DNA of 64,000 bases from Halovenus rubra (lineage in GTDB: Archaea; Halobacteriota; Halobacteria; Halobacteriales; Haloarculaceae): assembly GCF_026586665.1 (NCBI RefSeq), contig NZ_JAODIY010000009.1:417072-481071 (forward strand), written 5' to 3'. Every line of letters begins with the position of its first letter. Position 1 is the first letter of the stretch. Positions 16,370 to 24,683 of the stretch are shown here, piece by piece. Both the position numbers and the translations under genes were made by a program. A model generated the notes under the pieces. That model did no database searches. It saw only the letters and a list, made by a program, of their open reading frames with translations, and was not told the DNA's origin.

Positions 16370-18096
16370 ACGACGGGAGGACTTGCTTCTTTCGGGAGTG
16401 TGATTGACACCGTTGTGCCACTTTCGCCTATTTCGAAATTGACAGAGCCGCCGATCCGTGTCGTTCCCCATTTGACCAGCCAGAGTCCGAATCCACTACC
16501 GTGGTCGAGACTTGTTTCTTGTCCTTCCCGAAGTGACTGAACTTCGTGGTTAGGAATGCCCGGTCCGTCATCGACCACCTCGATAAGAAACTGGGAGTCA
16601 CGTTCGGTCACGGACAGAGCAATGGCTGTGGATTCGCTGTCGTCGTGGTATGCTGCGTTATCAAGTAACTGCCAGAGAACCGACCGAAGAATGTCTGGAT
16701 TCGTCTGGACTGTACTGCCAGTCTGATCAGTAGATACCTCCGCGTTTGGATACTCATCGACGAGCTTTTCTTCCAGTTCGTTGAACATCTTCCCAAGACT
16801 CACGGACCGGGAGTAATCTTCGGGCTCCGCAATCACTTTTTCAAACTCGCGAGCCATCTCACCCGTTTCGATGAGGTCGTTGACAGTCATCGACGCTTTA
16901 TCGAGCATTCCCGCAACCGTTTCATCATCGGTGCGTTCGTCAGCGGCCGAGACGTAGCCAGCGACAACCGACAGGTCATTCCGGAGATTGTGACGGAGAA
17001 TACGGTTCAAGACTGAAAGTCGTTCCTCCCGTCGAATCTCCTCAGTAATGTCCTGAAAGAGGAGTGTATAGCCGACCCGCTCACCAACGCCAGCGGTGAG
17101 AGGAGAAGACTGGACGACATATTCGGCAGTGTTTTGTCCTTTTTGAACAGTGATGTGCCAGTCCGTATTATTCCCCAGAGACTGTTCAACCATTTTTGTT
17201 CCGTCGGTCTCGTCGGCACTAATGCGTTCAAAAATTAGTGACAGTGGCTGCATGAGTGTCGCTGTCCGGTCAAGTTCAAGTTGTGTTTCAGCAGCAGCGT
17301 TTAGCTCGACGATTCGCCCTTCCTCTTCGATAACAATAACAGGCGCACGGAAGTCAGATATTGCAGACTGCTTGGCAGCCCGGTTTGTCGCTGGCGAAAC
17401 TTCGAACATGTCACTGCCAACAAACGCATAGAGGTCAAACATGACATGTGCGATGAGCAACGGTGCCGCCCAGTTAAGTGGTGTTTCCGGAGTGAGCTGA
17501 AACAGCCACACAAGTAATCCAACAACGGGTAATGCGGGACTGAGTGCAACCGCCAATGCCTCCGACCGGAACAGGGAGCCGTAGTCCCAGACAGTATCGA
17601 CGAGCAACAAGACACCGGCCATAGACCAGCCAAGCGCCCCGACCAGTGTAATATAAAATAGAACGTTAAACTCGTAAGTTGCAACAGCGGTCCCAAAGAC
17701 AGATACAACCGAGAAATTATTCCAGAACAACTCGTGCCAGAAATTAAGAGGCAAGAGAAGGGTCACACTAAGTGGAAAGACAAAGAGAATCCGGAAGTAC
17801 CACGACCGACGGATACTCCGCCGACCAGTGTACTCTAAGGCAAACCCCAGAAACGGCACACCGAGCCAATGGAACGCAACCAGTCCAAATATCTCTATTG
17901 CCCATCGAATCTCTTGGTTGAAAACCGTGAGTCCAATGGCGTACGCGAAGACAAAAAGCGTCTGTGCAAATAATGCACCGGCAAGCCATAATGCACCGGG
18001 CTTGCCTCTATACCCGATGAGATACCGAATGAGATACAGTCCACCGAAGCCCGCTACGAGACACAGGATAACAGGCCAGCTAACGAGGGCACTCAC
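16345..18096 (-). CDS. Membrane histidine kinase, 7TM sensor + PAS + kinase
   Basis: At 583 residues the protein has an N-terminal block of seven hydrophobic helices (about residues 5-225, the HisK 7TM type), then a PAS domain (ISDFRAPVIVIEEEGRIVELN through LLFQDITEEI). The phosphoacceptor is H369 in RILRHNLRNDLSV, and the ATPase domain has LLDNAAYHDD (N box), VVDDGPGIP (G1) and GSGFGLWLVKW (G2). This architecture is common in haloarchaea. No partner regulator lies beside it. The signal probably acts in or near the membrane. Confidence 0.9.
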   Translation of the reverse strand: MSALVSWPVILCLVAGFGGLYLIRYLIGYRGKPGALWLAGALFAQTLFVFAYAIGLTVFNQEIRWAIEIFGLVAFHWLGVPFLGFALEYTGRRSIRRSWYFRILFVFPLSVTLLLPLNFWHELFWNNFSVVSVFGTAVATYEFNVLFYITLVGALGWSMAGVLLLVDTVWDYGSLFRSEALAVALSPALPVVGLLVWLFQLTPETPLNWAAPLLIAHVMFDLYAFVGSDMFEVSPATNRAAKQSAISDFRAPVIVIEEEGRIVELNAAAETQLELDRTATLMQPLSLIFERISADETDGTKMVEQSLGNNTDWHITVQKGQNTAEYVVQSSPLTAGVGERVGYTLLFQDITEEIRREERLSVLNRILRHNLRNDLSVVAGYVSAADERTDDETVAGMLDKASMTVNDLIETGEMAREFEKVIAEPEDYSRSVSLGKMFNELEEKLVDEYPNAEVSTDQTGSTVQTNPDILRSVLWQLLDNAAYHDDSESTAIALSVTERDSQFLIEVVDDGPGIPNHEVQSLREGQETSLDHGSGFGLWLVKWGTTRIGGSVNFEIGESGTTVSITLPKEASPPVVQASSASA

Positions 18097-18162
18097 AATC
18101 CCATCACAGTTTGACGTTTTTTCGCCTCGATACTATTGAATGTTCCCCACAAGACGGGGGGA

Positions 18163-19083
18163 TCAGTTCTCTCCCGGCGGTTCACTTGCGTCTTTCCACT
18201 CTCCAAGCCCACCAGGGTCGAGATGGAGATGAGCATCTCCAACATCTTCGATACTCTCGACAGATTGGACGAGAGTGCTCTCGATATCGTGGGCTTCTCT
18301 CAGCGTGAGATGGCCGTCGACTTCGATGTGGGCCTCGACTTCCAACATCGGCCCGTCGTAGAACACTGCGAGGTCGTGAACGCCGTGTGTTTTCGGGTGA
18401 GTGATTATCCTCTGGCGAATCTCGTCTCTTCGTGCTTCAGGGGCCGCCTCCCCAGCAAGGTACGACAGATTTTCGCGGCCGATTTCGACGCCTTGGTAAA
18501 TAACGAGCACGCTGACCGCCAGTCCGGCTACCGCATCGAACACCGGGTAACCCAGCGCGATTCCGACGACACCGACGACCGCTGCCACTGTCGTATACAT
18601 ATCGTTGAGACAGTCGACAGCAAGCGCCTTGAGAGCTGTTGACCCTACGCCATCATTCATTCGTATCGTATACCAGTAGACTAGATACATATCCACCATC
18701 GAGAACAAAAGCGCCCCGAGAAGGAGGTAACTGAACTCAACGTGGCCACCGTCTAAAAGCCCCTGGCCGGATTCATAGAGTAGGTTCGCTCCGAGTACTA
18801 CGATAACAGCCCCGACAAACAGTGCCGTCAGCGGTTCGATTCTGGCGTGGCCGTGGGGATGGTCAGCATCGGCACTCTCGAAGCGGCTGTCACCCCAGGC
18901 TAACACGACAATGCTGGCAACCAAGTCACCAAGGGAATGAGCAGCGTCTGCCAGTAATGCAACACTCCCGAACAGAAATCCAGCGATTCCTTCAGCGACA
19001 ATCTTGGCGAGGTTACCGAGGACATTTGCCCACGAAGCAAGAACAAACCGGCGACGCTCCGTGGCGGTTTCCATACCGACCAT
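18163..19083 (-). CDS. Cation diffusion facilitator (metal efflux)
   Basis: The 306-residue protein is a CDF exporter with six membrane helices and a C-terminal cytoplasmic ferredoxin-like domain containing THGVHDLAVFYDGPMLEVEAHIEVDG. The transport site combines HSLGD in helix 2 (HxxxD) with DCLND in helix 5 (DxxxD), a mixture of the Zn-type and Mn/Fe-type patterns, so the metal is uncertain. The ATG at 19083 is chosen because a TAATG-like TATA element lies about 25 bases before it; starts up to 19146 are possible. Confidence 0.88.
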   Translation of the reverse strand: MVGMETATERRRFVLASWANVLGNLAKIVAEGIAGFLFGSVALLADAAHSLGDLVASIVVLAWGDSRFESADADHPHGHARIEPLTALFVGAVIVVLGANLLYESGQGLLDGGHVEFSYLLLGALLFSMVDMYLVYWYTIRMNDGVGSTALKALAVDCLNDMYTTVAAVVGVVGIALGYPVFDAVAGLAVSVLVIYQGVEIGRENLSYLAGEAAPEARRDEIRQRIITHPKTHGVHDLAVFYDGPMLEVEAHIEVDGHLTLREAHDIESTLVQSVESIEDVGDAHLHLDPGGLGEWKDASEPPGEN

Positions 19084-19241
19084 TGCGCGACACTGTTCTT
19101 GAACATTGGCATTAGGGACGTCGAATTTCTTTCTTTCAGACACCACAAGCCGGTGTGAGATGAACTGAGATTGTTGTCTTTCGTGTGAGCGAGAGTCATA
19201 CCCACAAAACAGTTAACTGGAATCTGCGGAAACAGTCTGCC

Positions 19242-20297
19242 ATGATCGAGTTTGTTACGCCGCCAAAATTGCATTCGGGGGAACAGCTTGCAATTATTGC
19301 CCCATCGAGCGGTGGTGCTGCAGAGGCACCACATATTTTGGAGCTGGGCAAAGAGCGCCTCGAATCGCGGTTTGGAATCGATGTCACGGTTCATCCGACT
19401 GCCAGACAGTCAGATAGTTACCTACGAGAGCATCCAAAAGCGCGCGCCGCGGCGATTCACGAGGTCTTCAAGGACTCAGATATTGGGGCAGTGATGGCGA
19501 CAATCGGTGGAGATGACCAACTTCGTGTTCTGGATTATTTGGACCCGGAGATACTGCGCTCGAATCCAACGCGGTTTTTCGGCCTCAGCGACAACACGAA
19601 TCTCTCGCTGTATCTCTGGAACTGCGGGATTGTCTCGTACAACGGTCTCTCTGTGCTGAGCGACATTGCAACGCCTGGCCCGTTCCCGGAGTACACCGAG
19701 CAGTATCTCGAACGGGCGCTTTTTGAGGAATCACTCGGTGAACTCGAAGCCTCCGATTATTGGTTCGACATGACTGAGGGCTGGGACCAGTCGAAAGCAA
19801 AGTTCAGCAGCGCCGAACCCGAGTATCATGAAAACAAGGGGTGGCGGTGGGCCGGAGCCGAGGACGCTGTGACTGGTCGGCTCTGGGGTGGTTGCCTCGC
19901 AATCGTCCGGTGGCACCTGATGAGCGACCGATATCTCCAAGATCCGGAGCGACTCGATGGTGCAGTACTCGCACTAGAAACTGCCGAGACACTTCCTGAT
20001 GCCGACAGAGTACGATGGTTTTTGATGGCGATGGGTGAACGTGGCCTGCTACAGCGATTCGACGGGGTAATGGTTGGTCGCCCGGCAACTGAAGCCTGGT
20101 TCAACCGCCGAGACGAGAGTGACCGAAAGCGGTTCCGGCAGGAACAACGCGAGGCAATTCTATCACAGGTAAACCGGTATAACCCGAATGCGACAGTCGT
20201 CTTAGATGTGGATTTCGGACACACCAATCCAGGGGTTGCAATTCCAATCGGAGGGAAAGTCACTCTCGAACCGGGCAAGCGAATTGTGTTCAAATAA
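19242..20297 (+). CDS. S66-family peptidase (LD-carboxypeptidase/MccF-like)
   Basis: The 351-residue protein carries the S66 catalytic triad pattern: the nucleophile Ser in FFGLSDNTN, Glu in AVLALETAETL and His in VDFGHTNPGVAIP. Bacterial members trim murein tetrapeptides; MccF members cleave microcin-like peptide-nucleotides. Archaea lack murein, so a detoxifying or peptide-recycling role is more plausible. The ATG at 19242 sits 22-31 bases after AGTTAACTGG, a TATA-like box. It diverges from the CDF gene. Confidence 0.85.
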   Translation: MIEFVTPPKLHSGEQLAIIAPSSGGAAEAPHILELGKERLESRFGIDVTVHPTARQSDSYLREHPKARAAAIHEVFKDSDIGAVMATIGGDDQLRVLDYLDPEILRSNPTRFFGLSDNTNLSLYLWNCGIVSYNGLSVLSDIATPGPFPEYTEQYLERALFEESLGELEASDYWFDMTEGWDQSKAKFSSAEPEYHENKGWRWAGAEDAVTGRLWGGCLAIVRWHLMSDRYLQDPERLDGAVLALETAETLPDADRVRWFLMAMGERGLLQRFDGVMVGRPATEAWFNRRDESDRKRFRQEQREAILSQVNRYNPNATVVLDVDFGHTNPGVAIPIGGKVTLEPGKRIVFK

Positions 20298-20306
20298 TGT
20301 GACGAC

Positions 20307-21512
20307 TCAGGGGGTCGTCGCGGTTTCGAGTGCCTGGAAACCACGTTCGAAATCGTCTTTCAGGTCCCTGATGTCCTCGATACCGACAGAGATACGCAAC
20401 AAGGAGTCAGTAATACCTAGTTCAGCACGACGCTTTTCGCCGAGGGGTTCGTGTGTCATAGTTGCCGGGTGGTTGACCAGTGTTTCGACGCCACCGAGGC
20501 TGACCGCGAGGTTCATTGTCTCAATCGTGTTGAGGAACCGTTGAGCCGCCTCGATATCACCGGTCAGCTCAAACGAGAGGACGCCGCTGTATCCATCCAT
20601 TTGCTCGCTGGCCAACTCGGACTGTGGGTGGCTCTCAAGGCCAGGATAGTACACATCTGTAACACAGTCATGGTCGTCGAGATACTGCGCGAGTTCCATC
20701 GTGTTTTCTTGATGCTGGCGCATCCGAACCCCCATTGTTTTTAGGCCCCGTGAGAGGAGATACGCATCAAACGGCGGCATCTGGTTACCCAGTCCGACCT
20801 GTTGGTTGAACTCGATAGATTCGGCCATATGTGGGTCATCAGTGACGAGTGCCCCACCGACGCCGTCGCTGTGTCCGTTCATGTACTTTGTTGTGCTGTG
20901 GGCCACAACGTCAGCACCGAGTTCGAGCGGTTTCTGAAAGTACGGTGTTGCAAACGTGTTATCGACACCAAGAATGGCATCATTCTCGGCTGCAATCTGA
21001 CTGATTGCTCCGATATCACAGAGATGAATCATCGGATTTGTCGGTGTTTCCATCCAGAGAAGGCTTGTATCGTCGGTGATAGCCTCAGCAACGTGCGCTG
21101 GCTCTCTGGCATCAACGAATGTGACGTCGAATCCGAGACGTGCCTCAAACAACTGCTCTAGCATCCGGCGCGTGCCTGCATAGAGGTCGTCGAAAGCAAT
21201 GATATGGTCACCCTCTTCGACTACCGCAAATATCGCAGTTGCTATTGCCGCCGTCCCAGATGCGAATGCGAACCCCATTTCGCCGTTTTCGAGGTCGGCA
21301 AGTTGTTTCTCAACGGCATGGCGCGTCGGGTTAGAAAGCCTCCCGTACAAAAATTCGCCTGCGTCCGGGTCGACATCCTCCAGACTCATTTCTGGGTCTA
21401 TTCCGGGCATCCTGTACGTCGACGAGAGATGAATCGGCGTCACCACATCCCCCTGCTCCCAATCACTGTATTCTTCGACAGCTCTCGTATCGAACCGTTC
21501 ACCTGAAGCCAT
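20307..21512 (-). CDS. Trans-sulfuration enzyme (cystathionine gamma-synthase/lyase family)
   Basis: This 401-residue protein is a fold-type I PLP enzyme of the Cys/Met metabolism family. Recognisable segments are GRLSNPTRHAVEKQLADLE, ETPTNPMI, VDNTFATPYFQ with the cofactor Asp, and the PLP lysine in VVAHSTTKYMNGHSD. The C-terminal SLGGVETLVNHPATMTH is typical of cystathionine enzymes. Synthase, lyase and O-acylhomoserine sulfhydrylase cannot be separated by eye. A TATA box (21537-21546) and a palindrome next to the start suggest regulated expression. Confidence 0.9.
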   Translation of the reverse strand: MASGERFDTRAVEEYSDWEQGDVVTPIHLSSTYRMPGIDPEMSLEDVDPDAGEFLYGRLSNPTRHAVEKQLADLENGEMGFAFASGTAAIATAIFAVVEEGDHIIAFDDLYAGTRRMLEQLFEARLGFDVTFVDAREPAHVAEAITDDTSLLWMETPTNPMIHLCDIGAISQIAAENDAILGVDNTFATPYFQKPLELGADVVAHSTTKYMNGHSDGVGGALVTDDPHMAESIEFNQQVGLGNQMPPFDAYLLSRGLKTMGVRMRQHQENTMELAQYLDDHDCVTDVYYPGLESHPQSELASEQMDGYSGVLSFELTGDIEAAQRFLNTIETMNLAVSLGGVETLVNHPATMTHEPLGEKRRAELGITDSLLRISVGIEDIRDLKDDFERGFQALETATTP

Positions 21513-21517
21513 ATATA

Positions 21518-21531
21518 GTGGTACATACCAC
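21518..21531. promoter_or_regulatory. Palindrome at the trans-sulfuration promoter
   Basis: GTGGTACATACCAC is a perfect 14-base palindrome lying between the TATA box (TAAATAAATT, 21537-21546) and the start codon at 21512. Protein bound here would block the transcription start, so it is a good repressor-site candidate. Confidence 0.5.
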
Positions 21532-21551
21532 CAAAGTAAATAAATTACCAC

Positions 21552-21969
21552 TCAGCGTTCATTTTCTGCCACGAGATTATACACAAAGGTTATAGAACGA
21601 GAGAAACCGACGAATAAACACGGTTGACAGTATTGTATGATTTCTCAAAATATATAAACAATTATATCTTTCATGATGGGAACAGTACAGGGAAGATGTC
21701 TGTTGTCTTGATACTTATCAAGAAAGTAGAAATTACGGCTCGAAGCGAGAACACCATCTGAGAGACCGAACAGCACAGTTATGACCCATTACTGATTAGT
21801 ATTCGAGATGGAATTCGCGGTTACACCAACTGAAACCACCAATATTATGACAGTAAGGACTATGTTTGCCGTGTAATCTCTGTCTCTGGCAGAATCAGTC
21901 GCACACACCACCGGATGACGGCACGTATCCCTGTTTTGAAGGCCGGGTGTTAGGCCTGTTCAGAATAAT
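21552..21969. other. A/T-rich stretch without a convincing gene
   Basis: No frame longer than about 25 codons with haloarchaeal character is seen on either strand. A run ATATATAAAC near 21650 looks like a + strand TATA box, but the only frames after it encode 12 and 22 residues. The stretch contains one sharp palindrome, listed separately, and the TATA box CTTTATTT (21970-21977) of the acetyltransferase gene follows at its right end. It may hold a short non-coding RNA or simply regulatory DNA. Confidence 0.4.
21707..21722. promoter_or_regulatory. Palindrome in gene-free DNA
   Basis: CTTGATA and TATCAAG are separated by two bases, giving a 7-bp inverted repeat. The short spacing suits a dimeric protein site better than an RNA hairpin. 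It is about 200 bases from the nearest gene start. Confidence 0.3.
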
Positions 21970-21999
21970 CTTTATTTCAACGCCACGCCGAGAGGGGGC

Positions 22000-22533
22000 A
22001 TGTATATTCGTCGCGTTCGAAACGAGGCGGAGTCGATGCGTCGATTCGTCGAGGAGTTGTGGTTGCCATACCAGCATGACCTTGAAAAATCAGTCGAGTC
22101 ACATGAGATGGCCGAGGAGATTGATGTCGATGAAATTGTTGAGTTTCGCACTGACTGGTTTGACGACCCGACAAAACGACTCTGGGTCGCACTCGATGGT
22201 GTCGATAATCCAACTGGAGCAATCACTGATATCGATGCGACGTTCGCTGGCTTTCTGGGTACATCGCTCCAGACACCAGCTTCAAAGTTCGAAACGGCAG
22301 ACAAGCTCATTCTTGGAAATTTCTACGTTGACCCTGACTACCGCGGCACTGCTCTTGCGGACGACCTGGTTGCCCGTGGGGTCCAGCAAGCGTACGAAGA
22401 CGGTGCTGAAGAACTCACGTTGCAGGTCCACGCCGACAACGACCGCGCGCTTGCCTACTACGAGAAACTCGGCTTCGACGTTGCTCGATACAAGATGGAA
22501 CTTCCGCTCGAAGAGATACAACTCGATGTGTAA
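22000..22533 (+). CDS. GNAT-family N-acetyltransferase
   Basis: The 177-residue protein has the GNAT acetyl-CoA loop in NFYVDPDYRGTALADDLVARG and the C-terminal ALAYYEKLGFDVARYKMEL pattern. It likely acetylates an amine on a small molecule or protein; the substrate is unknown. The TATA box CTTTATTT (21970-21977) lies 23-30 bases before the ATG, indicating a leaderless transcript. It is the only gene between the A/T-rich stretch and the RNase P RNA. Confidence 0.88.
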   Translation: MYIRRVRNEAESMRRFVEELWLPYQHDLEKSVESHEMAEEIDVDEIVEFRTDWFDDPTKRLWVALDGVDNPTGAITDIDATFAGFLGTSLQTPASKFETADKLILGNFYVDPDYRGTALADDLVARGVQQAYEDGAEELTLQVHADNDRALAYYEKLGFDVARYKMELPLEEIQLDV

Positions 22534-22547
22534 CGTGATCTCGACAG

Positions 22548-22657
22548 ATACTGATGGCTGTAAGTACGTGAAGATTCGAACTTGGTATTTTCTAACAGCG
22601 AGGCTCTTGCCTGGCGAATCAGGAACTAGCGATTCAAAGAATTACAGCCACCAGTAT
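22548..22657. repeat. 110-base inverted-repeat block before rnpB
   Basis: A 16-base arm, ATACTGATGGCTGTAA at 22548-22563, is matched by its reverse complement with one mismatch at 22642-22657. Inside, GATTCG and CGAATC could form a second stem. The arms could be terminal repeats of a tiny non-autonomous element or the closing stem of a small RNA. No target-site duplication is visible at the edges. Confidence 0.45.
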
Positions 22658-22717
22658 GAACACCAATCCACTCTACTGTTGGATACGTCCCTTGTATTTT
22701 CACATAACACCGAACGC

Positions 22718-22725
22718 CTTACTTA
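22718..22725 (+). promoter_or_regulatory. TATA box of the RNase P RNA gene
   Basis: CTTACTTA lies 22-29 bases before the first paired base of the P1 helix at 22747, the expected spacing for archaeal transcription. Confidence 0.45.
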
Positions 22726-22746
22726 GCTTGGGCAGATAGATTGGAC

Positions 22747-23121
22747 TGGCAGAGGGAGATCGGTTCCCGTGTCCCGGCTCGTGGTTTCCACGCAAGGGAC
22801 ATGAGGAAAGTCCCCCCACCCTCAGGGCAGGTGACCGAGTGCAAACTCGGGGCGGGAGACCACCGGCTCTGGAACAGAAACGAGACCACTCACCTTGACC
22901 GATGAAGTGTGCGAACCCGGCGCGAGTTGGGTCACAGACCCGAAAGCAACGGGAAGTTAACCCACAGAGGGCTACAGGCAATTGTGCCTGCTGACGGGTG
23001 AGAACGGATGGAACGGCGAACCCTCACTGGTGCAAGTCCGGACCACAAGGTAGCCCTGAGATTGGTTCGGACGCGAAGCTGAATACCGAGAGAACAGAAG
23101 GGGGCTTACTCCCCTCAGCCA
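22747..23121 (+). ncRNA. rnpB: RNase P RNA, archaeal type A
   Basis: The RNA is the catalytic part of RNase P, which removes 5' leaders from pre-tRNAs. The universally conserved GAGGAAAGTCC (CR-I) starts near 22801 and the 3' conserved ACAGAAGGGGGCTTA (CR-V) near 23095. Helix P1 closes the molecule: TGGC then GAGGG at 22747 onward pairs with CCCTC then GCCA ending at 23121. The ends are set by that pairing and could be a few bases longer. The radB gene starts about 100 bases downstream. Confidence 0.93.
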
Positions 23122-23219
23122 CTCTTATTATGCTGAGTGTCATCCATCAGTTGCTTTACGCGGGTTGCGTGGTTACTGAATACGAGAACTTAACTGAGAA
23201 GCTGCCCCAATCTTTACCA

Positions 23220-23906
23220 GTGACCGAGCCAGTTCCGACCGGCTGTGACGGTATCGACGATCTGCTTGGCGGCGGTTTCAAACGCAAGGCAGTAACACAG
23301 GTGTACGGCTCACCAGCAGCGGGAAAGACGAACGTGATACTCTCGGCAGCAGTCCAGACCGCAGCCAACGGGAACACTGCATTGCTCATCGACACCGAAG
23401 GGCTCTCTATCGATAGACTTGAGCAGATTGCGGCAGCACATCCCGATGCCGAGGTCGAGGATGTAGCCTCTCGTATCATCATCTCGGAGGTGTACGACTT
23501 CGAAGAGCAACGCGAAGCAGTCGAAGATGTCTCCGAATTCGCCTCACAGGTCTCGTTTGTCGCAGTGGACAGCGCGACCGGCTTCTACCGTCTCCAGCGG
23601 ACCGAACAGGAGGACGGTGAAGCGCTTCGCGATGTTGCGCGACAGGTTACTCATCTCCTTTCGTTGGCCCGCAAACACGAGTTTGCTGTGGGCGTGACAA
23701 ATCAAGTGTACACTGACCCAGAAACTGATAAATCGAGCGCGCTTGGAGGACATACGCTGAACCACTGGTCTGCGGTCGTCCTCAGACTCGACAGATTCCG
23801 TGGTGGCAACCGCCGTGCGACGCTCGAAAAACACGACTCGAAGGCTGCGGGGAATACGTCGAAGTTCCAGATAACCGAAGGGGGTCTCGAAGCAACCGAC
23901 CGCTAA
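23220..23906 (+). CDS. radB: DNA repair and recombination protein RadB
   Basis: RadB is a small RecA-family paralogue that assists RadA in homologous recombination. The 228-residue protein begins VPTGCDGIDDLLGGGF after a GTG start. Walker A is GSPAAGKTN and Walker B FVAVDSATGFYR, with the TNQVY segment of the family further on. Like other RadB proteins it lacks the N-terminal HhH domain of RadA. A second GTG at 23169 would give 245 residues; 23220 matches the usual RadB N-terminus. It follows rnpB closely on the same strand, so read-through is possible. Confidence 0.9.
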   Translation: MTEPVPTGCDGIDDLLGGGFKRKAVTQVYGSPAAGKTNVILSAAVQTAANGNTALLIDTEGLSIDRLEQIAAAHPDAEVEDVASRIIISEVYDFEEQREAVEDVSEFASQVSFVAVDSATGFYRLQRTEQEDGEALRDVARQVTHLLSLARKHEFAVGVTNQVYTDPETDKSSALGGHTLNHWSAVVLRLDRFRGGNRRATLEKHDSKAAGNTSKFQITEGGLEATDR

Positions 23907-23925
23907 GCAACCAGAATGGGGACAC

Positions 23926-24600
23926 TCAATACAGCAGTTCGTCGTCTGATTCGACCATATACAACGTCCGGGCCGCAATGTTTACAGCGTGGTCACCGAC
24001 ACGTTCAAGATCTCTAATTGTGAGCAACAGCCGATGAACGTCCTGCATAAGTGCTTTTGTTTTCTCCTCGGTTTCGACGCTTTCACGTTCGATGAGGTCA
24101 CGTGCAACTAGCTCCGACGCACCTTCACACATCTCATCTACCTCGTCGTCATGGTCGGAGATATTGTAACAGTTCTCGATATCCTCTTGCCCGTATCCTT
24201 CCATTGCGGTTTTGACCATCTCGATGACAGCTTCACCAATGGCCTGTATGTCGACATCTGGGGCAAGGTTCTTTTTTGCTTCGAGCGTATAATCTCCAAG
24301 GTTCGTTGCCAAGTCGGCAATCCGTTCCAGGTCTGTGATAATCTTGAATGACGCCGCAATGAATCGCAGATCGCCTGCAACGGGCTGTTGAAGTGCAATG
24401 AGGTCCGTACACTCTTTTTCGAGTTCGAGATAGAGTTCGTTTACTTCATGGTCACCGTCGATAACATTCCAGGCCAACTCTTCGTCTTTCTGTTCGAGTG
24501 CAGAAAGCCCCATTTGGAGACGGTCAAGCACCAGCTCGCTCATATAGAGAACATCTTCACGGAGTTGATTTAGCTCGTCTTGATACTCTTCACGTGGCAT
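23926..24600 (-). CDS. phoU: PhoU-family phosphate signalling protein
   Basis: The 224-residue all-helical protein has two PhoU repeats, marked by the paired motifs ITDLERIADLATNLGDY and IRDLERVGDHAVNIAAR that bind a metal cluster. PhoU links phosphate transport (Pst) to gene regulation. No pst genes are adjacent, so this copy could be an orphan regulator. The start MPREEYQDELNQLREDV is typical. It is convergent with radB, with 19 bases between stops. Confidence 0.92.
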   Translation of the reverse strand: MPREEYQDELNQLREDVLYMSELVLDRLQMGLSALEQKDEELAWNVIDGDHEVNELYLELEKECTDLIALQQPVAGDLRFIAASFKIITDLERIADLATNLGDYTLEAKKNLAPDVDIQAIGEAVIEMVKTAMEGYGQEDIENCYNISDHDDEVDEMCEGASELVARDLIERESVETEEKTKALMQDVHRLLLTIRDLERVGDHAVNIAARTLYMVESDDELLY

Positions 24601-24683
24601 GCGTAGGGGTGAACGGCGGTGAAGTATGTACTTTATGCTCCTGTCGATACCAAATAGTCAAATCTGTTTGGCTAATCCGTATT

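Noticed and set aside
21866..22726. Long + strand frame of 286 codons overlapping the acetyltransferase gene
   Set aside because: It runs in another frame across a clear GNAT gene with its own TATA box, and its residues are rich in Ser, Arg and Cys, unlike haloarchaeal proteins.
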